Source: Datnioides undecimradiatus (lineage: Eukaryota > Chordata > Actinopteri > Lobotiformes > Datnioididae). From it: DNA of 64,000 bases. Each line of letters begins with the position of its first letter. The first letter of the stretch is position 1. The notes under the pieces were generated by a model. It ran no database searches. It was not told the DNA's origin and was given only the letters and a program-made list of their open reading frames with translations. Where the stretch lies: positions 558,001 to 622,000 of the forward strand of contig WARS01000052.1 of NCBI GenBank assembly GCA_008933995.1, read 5' to 3'. Positions 24,097-37,824 of this stretch are shown here, in pieces. A program made the translations under genes and the position numbers.

Positions 24097-24111
24097 GGTT
24101 GCCTGGCAACC
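24097..24111 (+). promoter_or_regulatory. Perfect 15-bp X-box palindrome
   Basis: GGTTGCC-T-GGCAACC is a perfect inverted repeat around one T and contains the ideal RFX X-box GTTGCC-N-GGCAAC. It follows a pyrimidine stretch ending in TTTTCAG, so it could be mistaken for an exon start, but no donor or open frame supports that. Confidence 0.55.
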
Positions 24112-25734
24112 AGCTACTGCTAGCGCGAAACAGTCACACGTGAGCGTAACGTCGCTGTAGCGTGGCGATAAATGCTCAAAGATCATTGAGCCCCTGAAAG
24201 TGTTCTCTAAAAGCCGAAAACAGCCTGTAGGGCTTTTTGTCAGGCTTTTATGGCAGATGTTTGTCCCCCGACCGATTCAATAGAGTAATGAATTTAATAA
24301 CTCAGCCCCCCCTCCCTGGCTGACTGCTGGCTCAAACCCCTGGAAACCCCAAGTTAATGAAGGTTTATGTGACGTGCTAAATGCCATAAGCTGGGTCTGG
24401 TCTCATTACGGGGGCTTTCACAGCCAGTTAGCACCTCCTCAGTCAAGCTTAGATACCAGACAATACAGAAAACGCAATGGAAAAGATATTAGCGCTATTA
24501 CTGAATTATTTATTTCAAGGTATACCTAAAAATTGAGTTTACAGTCAGTTTTAAAGGTCATGTGTGTTTCCAATATGCGTGCATGTGTGTTGAAGATCCA
24601 TCAGAGGAAGGAGCGGCGGCGTCTTGTAGCTTTTTGTGCGCATCCCATGCCTTCAAAGTATATTTCAGGTCTATTTTAGATCCACATAGCTTCCGATTGT
24701 GTATTTCCTTTCACATCACTGCCGGCTTTATAGTGAAAAGCAATTTCATGGAGGGTTGGTAAGGCTCCATTGTGTCTGAAGATGAATGTCGTGTTTGCAC
24801 GCGGCCTCGGCGAGTAGGCAGATGCACCGCGCAGAGATGCACCGCCGCGCGTCCTGAGTGTGTGAGAGGAACGGAGACGATTAGCGCTGTGGAGGCTTGA
24901 CGTCCACTCATGGCCCATTTCAGCCCTTCCTCACTAGATTGCATTTGGGCAATTTCAGCTTGTTCCTCTCCACTGAAGTGGCGTGCAACAACAAGCGGTT
25001 CAGGGTGAAAAAATAGAGTCTGACACAAAAATGTCTCTTTTTTTTAAAATAGAAGTTTTAAATAGGGTGGCAAAGCTAACATTTGGGATGAGATGCACTG
25101 GGAATGCTGTCTTTTGGGCTCTTACATATGGATGATTGTTCATTTGCTGCAAGAAGGTCATTAGATTTAGATATGAAGTCACGAGTGCACACATGCTTAT
25201 CATCTGTTTATTAGAAGAAATGTCACGTATTTACAATGGCTCCATATTATGGAGACCGCAACTGTGACATTTCAGGTAATACTTGTTGAATTGGACTGTG
25301 CAAAGTGAATTGTAGCAGAGGAACAAGTGCATTTATGGTCAATTATTAAAATAAAAGGCACGGAAGAATTGAAAATGAACTTGAGCTGTTGCAATAACAC
25401 ACTGAACACACACACATGGTTGGAGCGAAAAGTGCAGTTGGTGCATTGGCACGGTCCACTGTTTGTGGCTAATGACAGAGGCTGCAAAAACACTCTGACA
25501 AACGTGCAAAGAGAGGTGAAAACTTGCTCCTTGTTTGATGTGAACACTCCGTCAGACCGTCGTCTGTCTCTGCAAACCTACAGTTTGTGGCCGCGCACTG
25601 TCCAAACCAAACTAATTAGCTCATTTTTTATTTATGCTTCTGATTTATTTCTAGAGGAGATTGCAAAGATTGAATACATCAGGGTTTATTCTGGGGAAGT
25701 CGCACAAACCAGGTGCAGCCGTTTAAATATGAGC

Positions 25735-25860
25735 TCCGTCATTCATCCAGGTCATAGGTACCCGGAGGATGTAAATCAGGATCAGCGGGGCTTGTAGAGA
25801 GTTCCTTGAGAAGGTTTCAACCTCTGGTCCAGGAGGCTTCTTCAGCTGAACGTGATCATG
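25735..25860 (-). mobile_element. Dispersed fish repeat fragment, class unassigned
   Basis: On the + strand a 'tcattcatccaggtca' block is followed about 55 bases later by 'ccttgagaaggtttcaacctctggtccaggaggcttcttcagc'-type sequence. Its reverse complement resembles the widespread 'gctgaagaagcctc…gagaggtgaaacgtcttcaagg' unit of fish interspersed repeats. The copy is diverged and short. I recognise the word from memory only and do not assign it to a superfamily. Confidence 0.5.
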
Positions 25861-27360
25861 CTGCACACATACGAAATGGTTTAAAGGGGGGCGTGTCTTC
25901 AGAAATGAAACCTGCTGATAGTAAAATCTGTGGATTTAACAGAAAGAGATGCTGCTGGTAAATCTTTAATGTAATTTGATCTTAGCGTCATTAATCAACG
26001 CCGTGAACACCAGAAACCACTGTATCGTCTCACTCATCCATTAAAACTTATGCTTGTTCGTTTCTTGTGTGTGTTTATTCAATCAAGTACATAACAGGTA
26101 ATACATGATTGTCCGTGATAATTAAAAATGATAAGTCCTGAAGTGGCTCAGTTAGTCCTGCAGCCTCTCAGGCGGTGGACCGACTACAGCCAGCCGCCCC
26201 ACCCCGTCGACCCCCTTTTCTCTGTGCACTAACTGAAAGGAGGGTGCAGGCACACGCTATTACCTCTGGAATGGCAGTGGAATTGAATTAGCCCAGGGTG
26301 GCTTAAGCATGTGGGCTTGTGTGAACCTGTTAGCGGGGCGCGAGTGCATCATCTTTCACAATCAGCCGGCTGTGCGATGTACCCGGGAAAATGAGGCTGC
26401 TGTGGCTCTGCAGATGGAGCGGCGCCTCGCCGGCGAAAATGTATTCGCTGGGGTTTTTTATTCGTGGTGAGAGACGGAGACGGCAGGGCAGGAAGGGGGC
26501 GAGAACAAATAGAAAGAGGGAGGACGGAGGCTGGACTTGATCTGCGTGTCGGTGTTAGAACCTGAAGTTTAATTAAGTGATAATTGCTGTAATTACACAA
26601 TCACAGTTTCTAGATTTCAGACACGTTATATTTGATTGTATTCCAAATGCAAACGCAGGGAGTATGAAAACCACTCCAGCACTGAAGTATAACTCAGATA
26701 TCTGCAGCCAGCAGTTGGTTTCACTCGAACATGTTGCTAGTAGCAACAGTAACAAGTGGTTTAACTGTTAAATCCAACTGTCGGATCTGTGACCAAGCAA
26801 ATATTGACGAGCATCTTTCATCCGCCGCCCGCGTGATGTGTCCCCGTTTGAGCGTCGTCCGGAGGTTTTTAAATCACTGATGGACCCAAATCCGGACATG
26901 GGCGTAGTTCGGTTATCCGGCTGTCCAGCAGCGGTCGTTAGCTGAACGTTAACTGGTGACGGAAAATGAGTCCAGATGTTAAGTTTGCATGAACACAGCA
27001 AAGCACAAATGTGATGTGTTTGCACGCTTTAAGTATATGTCATGGCATTCTCTGCAACTTTTGCTTTATTGAGTGGTTTATTGTTTTCAGGTTTCATCGT
27101 CCGGCCTATGTTTTTGTTTGTCATGCTCTGGAGACTTGGTTTAAAGGTGACAACGAAGCCTGTTTTGCAGCGTAAACACTCATGACCAAATTCACTTGTT
27201 CACCTTTGTGTCACTCTTGCTTGATCTTTGCTGTATTTACCAGACACTTTGCAGACTTCTGACAAAATTTCAGCTTTGTATATGAGATAACTCATCAAAA
27301 CACACTTGTAATCACTGACATAATCTGAAATGAATAATCCTTTAACTGGTCTGGGTGCAG
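25861..27360. other. Non-coding stretch, no gene seen
   Basis: Nothing coding. The part around 26565-26600 is dense in TAATTA/TTAATT homeodomain-type words (taattaagtgataattgctgtaattac). A GA-rich purine stretch lies at 26465-26535. Confidence 0.6.
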
Positions 27361-27398
27361 GAAAATTGGAATTGACGAATTCATATGTGCCAATTTTC
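27361..27398. other. Inverted repeat beside a dispersed repeat
   Basis: Nine-base arms gaaaattgg (27361-27369) and ccaattttc (27390-27398) are perfect reverse complements with a 20-base loop. The pair ends about 12 bases before the dispersed repeat that starts near 27410 and might be a remnant of its boundary. Confidence 0.4.
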
Positions 27399-27409
27399 AG
27401 ATTTTAAGG

Positions 27410-27630
27410 TAAAATAATCCCTTTATTTGTCCCACAAAGGGGGAATTTGCAACGTTAAGAGCAGCAAAGAGGAAAGCAAAGTAGAGTAAAGCATCAGGAC
27501 GACAATAAATAAACAAACAGGGAAGGAAAACGATAAGATCAATATAGACAGGACAATATGAGCAAATATGCAGGGCAGTGGGCACAGGAAGTAGGAAAAC
27601 AGGTTGCACCGTACGAATATTGCAAAAGAA
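27410..27630 (+). mobile_element. Dispersed fish repeat relic ('ctttattngtccca' family)
   Basis: Begins with taatccctttatttgtcccacaa and a gggaattt box. It continues with the A-rich ataaataaacaaacagg / gacaggacaatatgagcaaatatg pattern and ends near ttgcaccgtacgaatattgca. This order resembles a dispersed repeat common in teleost genomes, possibly a LINE or SINE 3' region. The class is uncertain. About 220 bases, diverged. Confidence 0.5.
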
Positions 27631-30600
27631 AGAAACTTTGGTCTCCATGGTGAACAGGAAGCACAAGCTCAGTCAAGTTTCAACCATTTTACCATCTTTT
27701 GGTTTCGTCTTCTTATTTGACATTCTTGGACGCAGGTCTTTTGCCTCCTTTTTCCATTATGGTGTGACTTCTTTCACTCAAGTGGAGGATTTGAGGGCTC
27801 CTTCCACCGCTGCAGGAATTAGTCCTGACTGAGTAAACAGTGAAAAATGTGCCGTTATCACCTGCGGCCCAGCGCGCTGCTTCCTGCCCGTGTGATTTCA
27901 GCCACTCACGTGCCTCTTTGAAAGCGCTTTAAGGAAGGAAACGTAGCGTTCATTGGCCAGATGAGTCTCCGCAGTTTGTTTTCTGGGCTTTTGCCTTCGT
28001 TTTTATATAGACTATTGTGTCTGACGTAGTGGACGCGCAACCTTGAAGAGCTTATTCGTCCAGCATGCATCTCTTTGTTTTCTTTACTAAAATTACCGCC
28101 GAGCTTCAAGGCAGCGCCTTGAGGGGGAAGCCTTCGTGCTGCTTGGTGACAATGTTATCACATGGCACTCCAGGAAATGTGACCCTCAGGTTCAGGCAGT
28201 AAAATGCTCTGCGACTGCGCCATCGCCGTGTTCCCATACCACCGCGTCTGCTGTAGGTGCTGCTGATAAAACTCTGGGTTTGCTTTAATCAGCTGGTGGT
28301 TACCAGGTGGGTGTGGTTCGCCTCTGATTATCAGATGCTGCATAGTTCTTTTAACAAGTAGCGTTGCAAACAAGTAGGTTGAAGTATAATATTATGAAAT
28401 AAAGTCATGTCTTTACCGATTATTAGAATAAAGTAATACTATCATGAAATGGGTTTAATTCCAAGAACTAAACGTCTTTTGTTATTTTATGATTTATTAG
28501 GGTGCATTGCAGCCTTTATTCCAGTAACATTAAGATCTTATTCTTATGCCATCGGGACTTTCTCCTTAAAATAGTTCAACTTGCTCAAAATGCTCAAAAT
28601 CTAAAGATGGTGGGGTTTGTTTTTTTTTAGATAGCTGCCCAAAAAATGTATTTGCAATGTGTTTCAAACTAAAGTGTAATCTGCTTATTTTCAATTTTCA
28701 ACAATATCTGCCTGTGTTGTGTTTTTGCTTATATGTAATATAGATTCTTAGCTAATTATTTGTCCCTTTATCCTAAAATATAAGTCTAAGTTGATCAGCC
28801 ATTGGCCGGGTTGTTGGATCTGTGCAGACTGTGTTTATTGAACTTCATTTACAGGCTCTCAGCTCAGTCAATAAGGACCCTCCTCCGCCTGCAGGAGGTC
28901 CTCGGCGACTTGCCGCGGGGCTGCGTGTAAATAAAGCTGAACCGTGTTTCAGATTGTGGGGAAAACTCCATGCATCGTTGCCCCATCAAACCAACAGGAG
29001 CTGCTCCGGAGACTAATCAGTGCTGACTAAAGCCGTCATATTGATGGATCTATCAGCCACTGGCTGAGGTCCCAGAAGCCCCTGGCTTTGTGGTTGGGCC
29101 ATATTGTCAGCTCAGTTTGAGATCCAGCACCAGGAATCCTAATCCTGCGCTTGTGCTGAACCACCTACTGACAGCTTTAATTACCACCTTTCCAAAGCTC
29201 TTTGATACCGGGGCCGCCCAGGTCAACAGGCACACCTTTTATTGTTGCATTAGCAGCACTTTCATTGAGTTTAGGTCATAGTTATGCTATTCTTAGCTAC
29301 AGTGCTATTAGCAACGAAACTGCTAACCATAACCTCAGCTCTGCGATGGTGCACCACCTCCCCTCAACATAACATCTGTTGTTTGGGGCGTTTGCTCTCT
29401 AACTCAATTAGATAATCAATTTTGGCAACTGTTGCTCATTAATTCTCCGACAGTTGCTGAGGTTGACATATTTGTCAACAGAAAATGTAGCAATTAGCCA
29501 AAAATACCTCTGGACGCAATCAGATAGACCAGCAACCAACCAGCCACAAGACCACTGGGTGACATGTGGATGTTTGGGCGGTGCTTGGTTTTGGCTTCAA
29601 CATGGCGGTCGGGTCACAAACTTTTTCAAATTACAGCAAAACGATGCAGTAAACTGTGCTCCTGAAGACATTTCAGATGAGAAACAGAAGACGCTGTAAC
29701 AGGATCTTGATGCGTATTTGATCAGCGCTGCCTAGTTTGACAGGTTTGATCTGAGTTTGGTGAGCTGCCCTCTGCAGACTGCATCAAGCATTATCAGATA
29801 AATGGTTGCGGTTGGCAAGGCCGGGTGGAAATCTGTCTGAGAGGGCCTGAGGCCAAACGCATCTGCCAGAGCAAATAAAACACGAGCTCAGCAGATTTGT
29901 CTGGTTTTCCGGCCCCATGTTTCTCAAATTCTGAGGATGTTAGTCAGGAAAAACAAAAATACTTAGAAGATAGAAGACATGATCCTGGACTCTGGGAATA
30001 AGAGATGGATCCACTGATATCTGAAGACTATTTTCTTGACTAATTAGCTGATTTTAGATAAAAAGATATTAACGACTGTAGACCCTGTTGGTAATTACAG
30101 TCCAGCAAGCAAGCAGGTGCCTTGTCGCTTCGATGACAAACGAAGGACAAACCAAGGCATTGCTCTTGAAGCAACACGTCATTGTTGAGATACAGAATAA
30201 AATTAAAACTCCTTGTGTTTTGAATCTTGTCTGGCATTTCCTTTTAGGCCCATCAGAGAAACTAAACAGTCAAGATTCATCGTTTGCTGTTTGATCCTAG
30301 AAAACAGAGCCACTCATACTGTACTTTGATTGAACAAAGTGGGTTTCCCACCTTTGCTGAAGCCTCACATAGGCAGATTTAGCTGAAAGATGGTCTTTCA
30401 TGAAAGAGGGTACATCTTGCAAGTGAGTCTATCTCGTCAAATCCATCATGTAAACCACCTACTCATCAGGAGTTTGTTCTCCTCAAGTAAAATATGGGTG
30501 AGTACTTGCCACCTTCCCCCTGATTCATCTTGTGGAAATGTCATGTTAATATACACAGGAAGTAGTTTTGTTTTTTTTTTTAGAAAGGTTTAGTCGTTAA

Positions 30601-33600
30601 ATGAGGAGGTATCTGCAGCACTTTCAGCATGAGCAAACGGGGATAGATACAAACAGGGTGCTCAAGATCTGTCTTGAAATGACCATTAGATCTGATTTTG
30701 TCACGTTTAGTGAGGACGTTTGGTGCCATTTTGAGAAATTATGACATTATACTCTTATTTACGATCAGATAACTCTCAATTATCTCCAATTAACTCTCAA
30801 TCCCATCTCCAGACACCACAGTTCCTCCTATTTCAACTCATCAGGACTCAAACTGCTATCAGTTTAATGTCGTATCCAGACTTAAAACCTTTCTTTCTCG
30901 CTACATGTTCAAGTAAACATTTTAATTCACCATCACCACAGCCCTGCCTCTCCCACAGACCTCTGTGAGGGATGGCTGCCTGTCTTTGATCTCAAAGTCC
31001 AGACTGTTTCCTGTCCCAAGAAGGCAAACACAGGAAACGTTGGATTTGTGGCTTTTACGCCGTTGTAACAATAACGACAGAGTAAATCAGCACTTGGTGA
31101 CAGACGCTCCTAAAAGGCCCATGGGAAACTTGTGCAAAAAGGAAACAAGTGCATGTAAATGTAGTCAGTGAAATATGTATGAGCACTGTTTAATAATTAG
31201 GATTTTATCTTTTAAAACTTCTGTCGCATCTGTTTTAGCATGAATCCAGCAAACTTCACCGTCTGTGGTAGTTGACCTGTTGCGCTGCAGAAGGCGACGA
31301 TGATCTTATTGTTTTAACATGATGGAAGGAATCAGTATTGAATGCTTAAGGAATTCTTAAATCCCCGTTTGATATAGCAGCTGTCGCTCCATACCCACTC
31401 ATTAACAGCTCAGCTGATGTCACTGTGTAATCTGGGAGCACACCTGCTGTATGTAATGCGTACAGTATATTGATTTAACATCTGTTTCCTTCCCCTGACT
31501 GAGGTTTTGAATTCAGACTGACAGCCAGGGCACCGAACACGGCTCCCTTATTATTTGAAGCATCTTTTCTTTGTTTTTCCCGTTCATGCTGATAAAATAT
31601 GAAATTCTTGTTTTTTTTCCTTTATGCACTGAAGTAAATAATAAGAATCCATTTTTAAGATGCAAATAAACAAAAACCTTTTATGCAAAAACTACAATCT
31701 GAAAAACAAATGTCTTGCAGAATGTGTTAATCCAGTTTAATCCATCTGAGTATACAGCTAAGTAAATAGTTATGGTAACTGAACATCAGTTTGAATATTA
31801 TATATTAATGCATCTGGTAAATCATGCTAAACATCGAAGCCAGGGAACGTTTCTTGTCGGCATTAAAAGATTGATTTCAGCTCAGTTTATATTGGACATA
31901 ATGTGTGTGGTCCCTTCTTGGGGGACTTGTTTATTGATTTGTGGGTGAGGGCGAATAGCAAATAACTCAAAACTATTGATTAATTATTACTGTCTCATGT
32001 TCTGGGGCTTATGAAACTTTTTTTTTTTTTTAACTCTAAGAACAATGACCCAAGAGGCAGTCACACCCTCGACACAGCTATTCTGGGTGTCAGTCTGTCT
32101 TTGTTTAACTACTTAAGACCAACACGATGACCTCCACCATCAACTTAACTTTCTTTTTACATTTTTTTTTTTACAAAAGCCAGACTGTTGCATGTCAGCG
32201 GATTACAAAAACAGTCTTGGGAGGCCAAGTGCATGCAAGAAAGCACTTGATCTCAGGGTCATGCACGGGTTATGTACATGAAATGACCTTTCCTGCACAA
32301 TACATGGATTGTGTTCACTGTATGGTGTACAGGAAGTGTGTGGATTTTGTTTAGCGGTCAAAGATGTCGGGTTAAAGCCTGTGAACATGCAGGGTTTTTG
32401 TTTAAGTCAGTGTAAAATATTCTTAGCTATATGTGATTCAGGAAGAGATGTATGAGGAGAAACACCATGAGTCTTATGGTCTTACGTTCACAGAGTCACA
32501 TTTGATTTGGTTAATGCAGTTTCTCAGCCCAGGACACTGTGCTGAGGTAACCACACAAAGAGAGAATGAGAGCACTTGAGTCTGAACACCAGCCGTCTTA
32601 AATTTGAGATTATAATCAAAGGTTTTTGAGACACTGGGGTGCATTCAAACAAACCTTACACCATTACCAACCACCCGTCAGCAACTCTTCTGCCTTTCCT
32701 TGTGACTCAAACGTCTAAAGAGCAAAGAGAGGTCTTGTTTGTGAGAGCCCCACCATGACACACAGCTCTGCCCAGCTCCCATGGCTGCAGGAGCGGAGGC
32801 TGACAGGCGACTAATGACTCTCGACGAGGGTTCCTAGCAAACAGCCTCATGAATTAGTCATCGCCTTCCCTTGACCTGTGCGCTGATACAATCTGAGCCA
32901 GCCTCGGCAGCCTCCCGAGGACCAGAGAGGTTATGTAAGTTAAGAGATAGCGGACTAATGCAAAGGACGCAGAACGAGCCGGCGTCTTGCAGTCAAGAGC
33001 TGCAGAATCATGATTGATGGTGGCAATCTGTTGCTAACGTGCGGCTTGTGTTGCTCTGTAAATATATTTGATGGACTGGAATTAATGAACACTGTAGATC
33101 TTGAGTTTGCTGGATCTGTCGCCAAAATGAAGATCTGTTTTTTTCTTTTTTTTTTACCAATAAAGCATTTGTTACGATTAGGTAACTGTGACCCACCACA
33201 ATAACAGTGCATTAACCATAAAACCACCTGCATGTGCCACATGTTATTAGCAGGCAGACATCAGCAGTGCCAAAGAGATTTTGGGTTTACTTTGCATGTT
33301 AGCCTCAATTAATTGCAGTTAAATGGTTTGGAGGAAGCATAGAAGAGTAAGGTGTATACTCTACATTGGATGGTGTAAAATTATCTATTTTGTGTTTCTG
33401 CTTTGAGGTATACCATAGCAGGACATTATCACTAAATGTCCAGCATCATTTACACTGAACCAAAGTCTTCTTGCTGACTACAAGCCCTCTCAATTTGCTT
33501 TAATCGACAAGTATAGCACGCCATTTTTCTTTTGGCATCTTATTTTTATGAATAAATTGACTTCATCTCTTGCTTTATAAATATGAGAGGTCTTCCACAT

Positions 33601-36290
33601 CTTTAAACTCAATTACTAAAACAATATGCCATGCTAATGGAAAAGTGCTCGCTAATTCATTACCCGCTTGTGTTTTATGATGCCTGCAATAATGACTGCA
33701 CATTATAATGTTACCAAAGGCTCTTAATGAACAGAATCTAATGCAAAGGGGTCCACAGAGCACAACATGGAGTGTAATTACTATGTCCTACGATGAAAAA
33801 TGATGCTCATGAAAACAAAATGGCAAACTGGGTCACATTTTTGCCACAGAAAGCACAACATAATTTTAAATCCATGAAGTTATTTCCCCGGTGATTTTAA
33901 ATAATAATCTTTTGTTGATCTTTTCATAAATAAATATGTTGTTGTCCAGTTGGTAGCACTAGCGTGATTAAGACCTGCTTCAAGTAAACTCATTCATGCT
34001 CAGTCCGCGCAGCATGCTAGCATGTAGCTTTAGCGAAGTAGTTCCACCCAGAGCGACAAAAGAAAACTCCATGAATCAAAAAATACTCATTCGGTGAGTC
34101 AGATGCATCAGGTGAGCGTGTGCATTGTGCTAAAATCAAGACAACCAATGCTCTGCAACTGCCAGAGGCGTTTTACGCCATTTTAGCCTCGTTAGCCTCG
34201 CTGCTCTGTTTTGTTTTCCCGCCTATTTTCTTTTGGTTCAGTCCCACGGCTCTCAGCTCTGTTTCAGCAGCAGTTCTCTTTAGCAAAGCTAGTTAAGCTA
34301 GCTAAGATCGCTAAGGTTAAAAGTCCAGATGAAAGTGAGTATTGCACTGACGTTCATCAGGCGATCACCATTTGAATGCTAATTCATTCTAGTCTGCTGA
34401 AAGGACGCAAATGTTGAATCTGTTCGCCAAACATCTTATCTTCTATAGAAGTTATTCACCCACTAGTGGAACAAAATAGTCTATCATGACTTTGTTATGT
34501 ACTTGTTAATGATATTTGATAGATGGCTAGTGTTTTGCAGAGACTTGAGCAAAGCAGCAAGTTTGTATACTAAGACCTGTCATGAACAGCAAGAGATGGT
34601 TGCACAAAAAGGCGCTTAGTACTGAGACAGGTGAGCATTTTCAGTACTTTCTAAGGTTGATGTACGTAAACAGAAATGTAGGATTGTTAGCTTGAAAAGT
34701 TGAAATAGAAATGATGGAGCCTGATCGTGACTTCCCATTAAAACGTGAAGCCGCTCCTCGACGGCAAAGTAGGTGAAATGGTGACACATTTATCACAGAT
34801 TGTGAGATACCCAACTGAGCATTCGCGCAATCACTGCATTCTCACACCCAGAAAGGGTCATATGGGACGTAGGACCGCTGAGGCTTGAGAGAGCATCACG
34901 GCCCGCTGTGCCTGCGAAGTCACATAAGAGTCACAATCTGTGCCGCTTCTGCTTCGCAAGGCGTCGGTAGGCTTGGACAGATGGGAGAGAGAGCGGTGTC
35001 ATCTGGTCACGCCGTGGCAAGAAGGGCGTCAGGGCAACCTTTGTGTAATTAGATAGATGGTCTCTGCAGGTTAGCTGGTGAGCTGACACTGAAACCTGTA
35101 GCTGTGGACCAATGATACTAAGCATTAAAGCACCAGACTGAGAGTTTGGCTGTGGTAAAATGATGTTAACTAATCTTTAACCTGCTCCGATAAAGACCAC
35201 ATGAATAAATACACACAACTGCTGTTCCTATGCCAGGTTTAATGCTTTTGCTAGAACAACAGCCTGCACACAATCGAATGAGTCACATCACCTGACACAA
35301 TCAAACAAAAAAAACAGCAAAACAGCATGTCCAATGATCAGTAACAATGTTCCCAGAGGAACCAGTGAGCATCATTGTCATGGGACCTCTGAGCCATAAC
35401 ACCTGATAATATTAGTTCTTCGTCAAACACAGTTTTTCAGAATCAAACCCAGTTTTTTTTCCCAGTTTTCTAAAACATTTCCAACCCTCTGGGACGTTTT
35501 TATTATCCACCAAGGACAAGTTGTTTGTCCAGTTTCATATTCAGCCAGAGATGACCTTTAACCTTCCTCCTCTTTTGCTGATGTCAATAAGAGACCCAGA
35601 GTATCCACACTTAAACAGCACCATGATAACTTTACATTGCAGTGTACACAACATCTACCCCTGCAGGCTCTCCGAGTTTGCTATTTAACAGTCAGTGCAT
35701 CTTGTTCTCCCTAGCCTTTTGTGTATTGTCGTCAAATGCGGGATGTAATTTGTTAATGTGCTGTCAACTGTAACTGCAAATGCTGTTGCAATACAGATGC
35801 ACTTTGGACATGTTTGCAGGGAGGACATGGTGATGCCTCCTTTTGATTATAATTCTCCAGGATAATCTAAACTACAGATTTTTAACTTTGCTGCTCAGAA
35901 ACATACAGGGGTATGTCAGTTATACGATATAGTGAATAACCAAGGTTTTGACCTTAAAAACCTTGATGAATTATCCACTAGAGGCGAATAAAAAATCAAA
36001 TTAATTAGCTGTCATTTGGCCAAGTTTTAATTTTGGACCCCAGACTGCATCCATATCAATTTTAGACTTGACAACCGACATTTTTCATCTTCAATTACAG
36101 CCACGACCAAACGAACTTTCACATTTACATAAGCTTTTAAAAAAATAAAATAAAAATGTCCTCTGCTTTTCTTCTGTCGGAGGGTTAAAGAGGGCACAAC
36201 GGGCCCCCCCAGTAGACGTGATTAAACCAGATGGGATGGATGATGGGGAAAATGGGGGTTGAAGAAGAGTGAGTGATGGAGGCAGGGTTG
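27631..36290. other. Long non-coding stretch, no gene seen
   Basis: Nearly 9 kb with no recognisable gene, RNA or intact transposon. T-runs occur at about 32018-32031 and 33142-33155. The segment 33560-33800 has the texture of a conserved non-coding element and is listed as a finding. TTAGC/CTAGC words cluster at 34013-34024 (catgctagcatg, a perfect 12-bp palindrome) and at 34180-34320. A TGATTGATGG PBX-HOX-type site lies near 33011. Confidence 0.65.
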
Positions 36291-36312
36291 GACAGACAGA
36301 CAGACAGACAGA
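36291..36312 (+). repeat. (GACA)5 microsatellite
   Basis: Five perfect GACA units followed by GAGA. Confidence 0.95.
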
Positions 36313-36495
36313 GAAGGACTGGATGGCTGGATGAGGGCTACGGCACTGCATTATGCATCGCGGATCATCAGCCCGGGTGGCTTGTTTTATGGGTTGGTGT
36401 CAGGGGTGCCACTCCTGCTTCACACTCTGTGGCGATGGGCCTGTTGCCATGGCAGCAGCAAAGCAACTCATTAGCAAATATTACCGTCGGCCCAT

Positions 36496-36521
36496 AGAGA
36501 GAGAGAGAGAGAGAGAGAGAA
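36496..36521 (+). repeat. (GA)13 microsatellite
   Basis: About thirteen perfect GA units. Confidence 0.95.
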
Positions 36522-37696
36522 AGCAGGGCGCTGACTTTGACGGGCAGCTCACATCAAATAACAGGTTTGCTCTTGACAGAGTCGGTGGCCCCGGTGATTG
36601 AATGGCTCTGCAGGAATGAGGAGATGCTATCGGACACGCGTGCATGATATGATTTGATTTTGGAAGATGCCCCGCTCATTGAGATCCATCCACTTTACAT
36701 TTATAAGGCCTCTTGTGCCACTCGGCTTTGATTTTAGAATATATTACAGAAAAATACCCAGATTTTCATTTTGCCTCGGTATTATTACTCACTCTCAGTA
36801 TTTGTGTGCTAATGAGTGCAGTGTTGGCTTATTTGTTGTTGTTGTCGTTGCTGGACGATGGTGTAAACACACTAGTTGGTGCAACATGTTGTTCAACCTC
36901 AAGAGATCCAAGAGATTCCCCCTGCAGTCCACACTGGAAGGTGATTGTTGTATAAATGTGGATAACAGCACGGACCTCCCGACAGCCTTTGTAGTGTTGT
37001 GCTCATATTCCTGAAGAACAGTGTGATAAGTAGGTGTTTAAACAAGGCTGAATGTCTCATAAAGTCACGATAAATGATATTCGGCCTCACCAATCCCCAC
37101 TGGGCGGATTGGCATGGGTTGTCAGACACTGTTGGCACCTTGTTGGCACCCCATTAGCTGGCATGTCATCGACATCTCTACTGTTTTGCGGCACTGATCC
37201 TCAAATCCGCAGGTTCAGAATGAAAATGTGAAGCTTTAAATGAGCTTTAATCATTAAAAAAGGCTCAACTGTATTTACACAGTGGCGGTTTTTAGCATCA
37301 TAGCATCGAGTAAATAGAAACAAATGGTGCATATGTTCATTTTCAGTTGAATGGATGTGGATTAATACCCAATTAATGCTCTTATGAGTATTTCCAGTAG
37401 CAGGGCGCTGTATGTGGGATTTAGTTTAAATCATATAAAGTGGCCTTGTTCATGGTAAGGCAGGAATACTGTGTGTTACCCAGTGCCGCACAATGTTTTG
37501 CATCAATGTGAATTCAAAGCTGCTGAAGACGTTATAACGAATAAATGACTGACAACTGCTTTTTCGCTGTTTCAGGAAGTAAGATAAAAACAGTTTTTTG
37601 ACAGTTTCAAGCCGAAATCAAATGTCCAGAGACCATTAACCAACACAAACTGCAACCTTAAAACCTAAAAGGAAGCACAAACGCTGAAATTGCCCC
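36522..37696. other. Non-coding stretch, no gene seen
   Basis: Only a short direct duplication stands out: tgttggcacc is repeated in tandem with an 11-base period at about 37129-37151. Open frames at 36667-37014 have no recognisable domain. Confidence 0.6.
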
Positions 37697-37739
37697 TTTC
37701 TTCTTCTTCTTCTTCTTCTTCTTCTTCTTCTTCTTCTTG
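37697..37739 (+). repeat. (TTC)14 microsatellite
   Basis: Perfect TTC/CTT trinucleotide repeat, a pure polypyrimidine mirror repeat able to form triplex (H-DNA). It runs directly into ttcctctcctacag, so it also supplies the pyrimidine tract of a possible 3' splice site at 37753. Confidence 0.95.
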
Positions 37740-37753
37740 TTCCTCTCCTACAG

Positions 37754-37824
37754 ACATGATTGACGGCCCGGCGCTCCTCTGCAGCGACGCAGCGTGGGAA
37801 GCGGCGGAGAATCTTCAATAACAG
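37754..37824 (+). other. Exon-like segment (candidate 5' UTR exon)
   Basis: A long pyrimidine tract (the TTC repeat plus ttcctctcctacag) ends in AG at 37752-37753, and 71 bases later AACAG is followed by GTGATC at 37825. The segment is clearly richer in G+C than its surroundings. It has one ATG frame from 37756, 21 codons long, stopping at TAA (37819-37821); the other two frames stop almost at once. If transcribed it is more likely an untranslated first exon with a short upstream frame, or part of a non-coding RNA, than coding sequence. The donor is mediocre and the whole could be chance. Confidence 0.2.

Larger units (their letters stand above)
20547..25734. other. Non-coding stretch, no gene seen
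   Basis: Contains the alternating purine-pyrimidine and CA repeats, a T21 run at 23235-23255 and the 15-bp X-box palindrome. GC-rich patches with some CpG occur near 21220-21300 and 22360-22390 but are too short for a CpG island. Open frames near 20967-21793 read through CA/TG repeats. No exon or RNA gene recognised. Confidence 0.65.

Noticed and set aside
25327..25797. 156-codon plus-strand open frame
   Set aside because: Its 3' end runs into a dispersed repeat and no domain or splice boundary is visible.
37272..37300. Acagtggcggttttt resembling an end of a hAT-type transposon
   Set aside because: No partner terminal repeat or target-site duplication was found. A 14-base resemblance is not enough.
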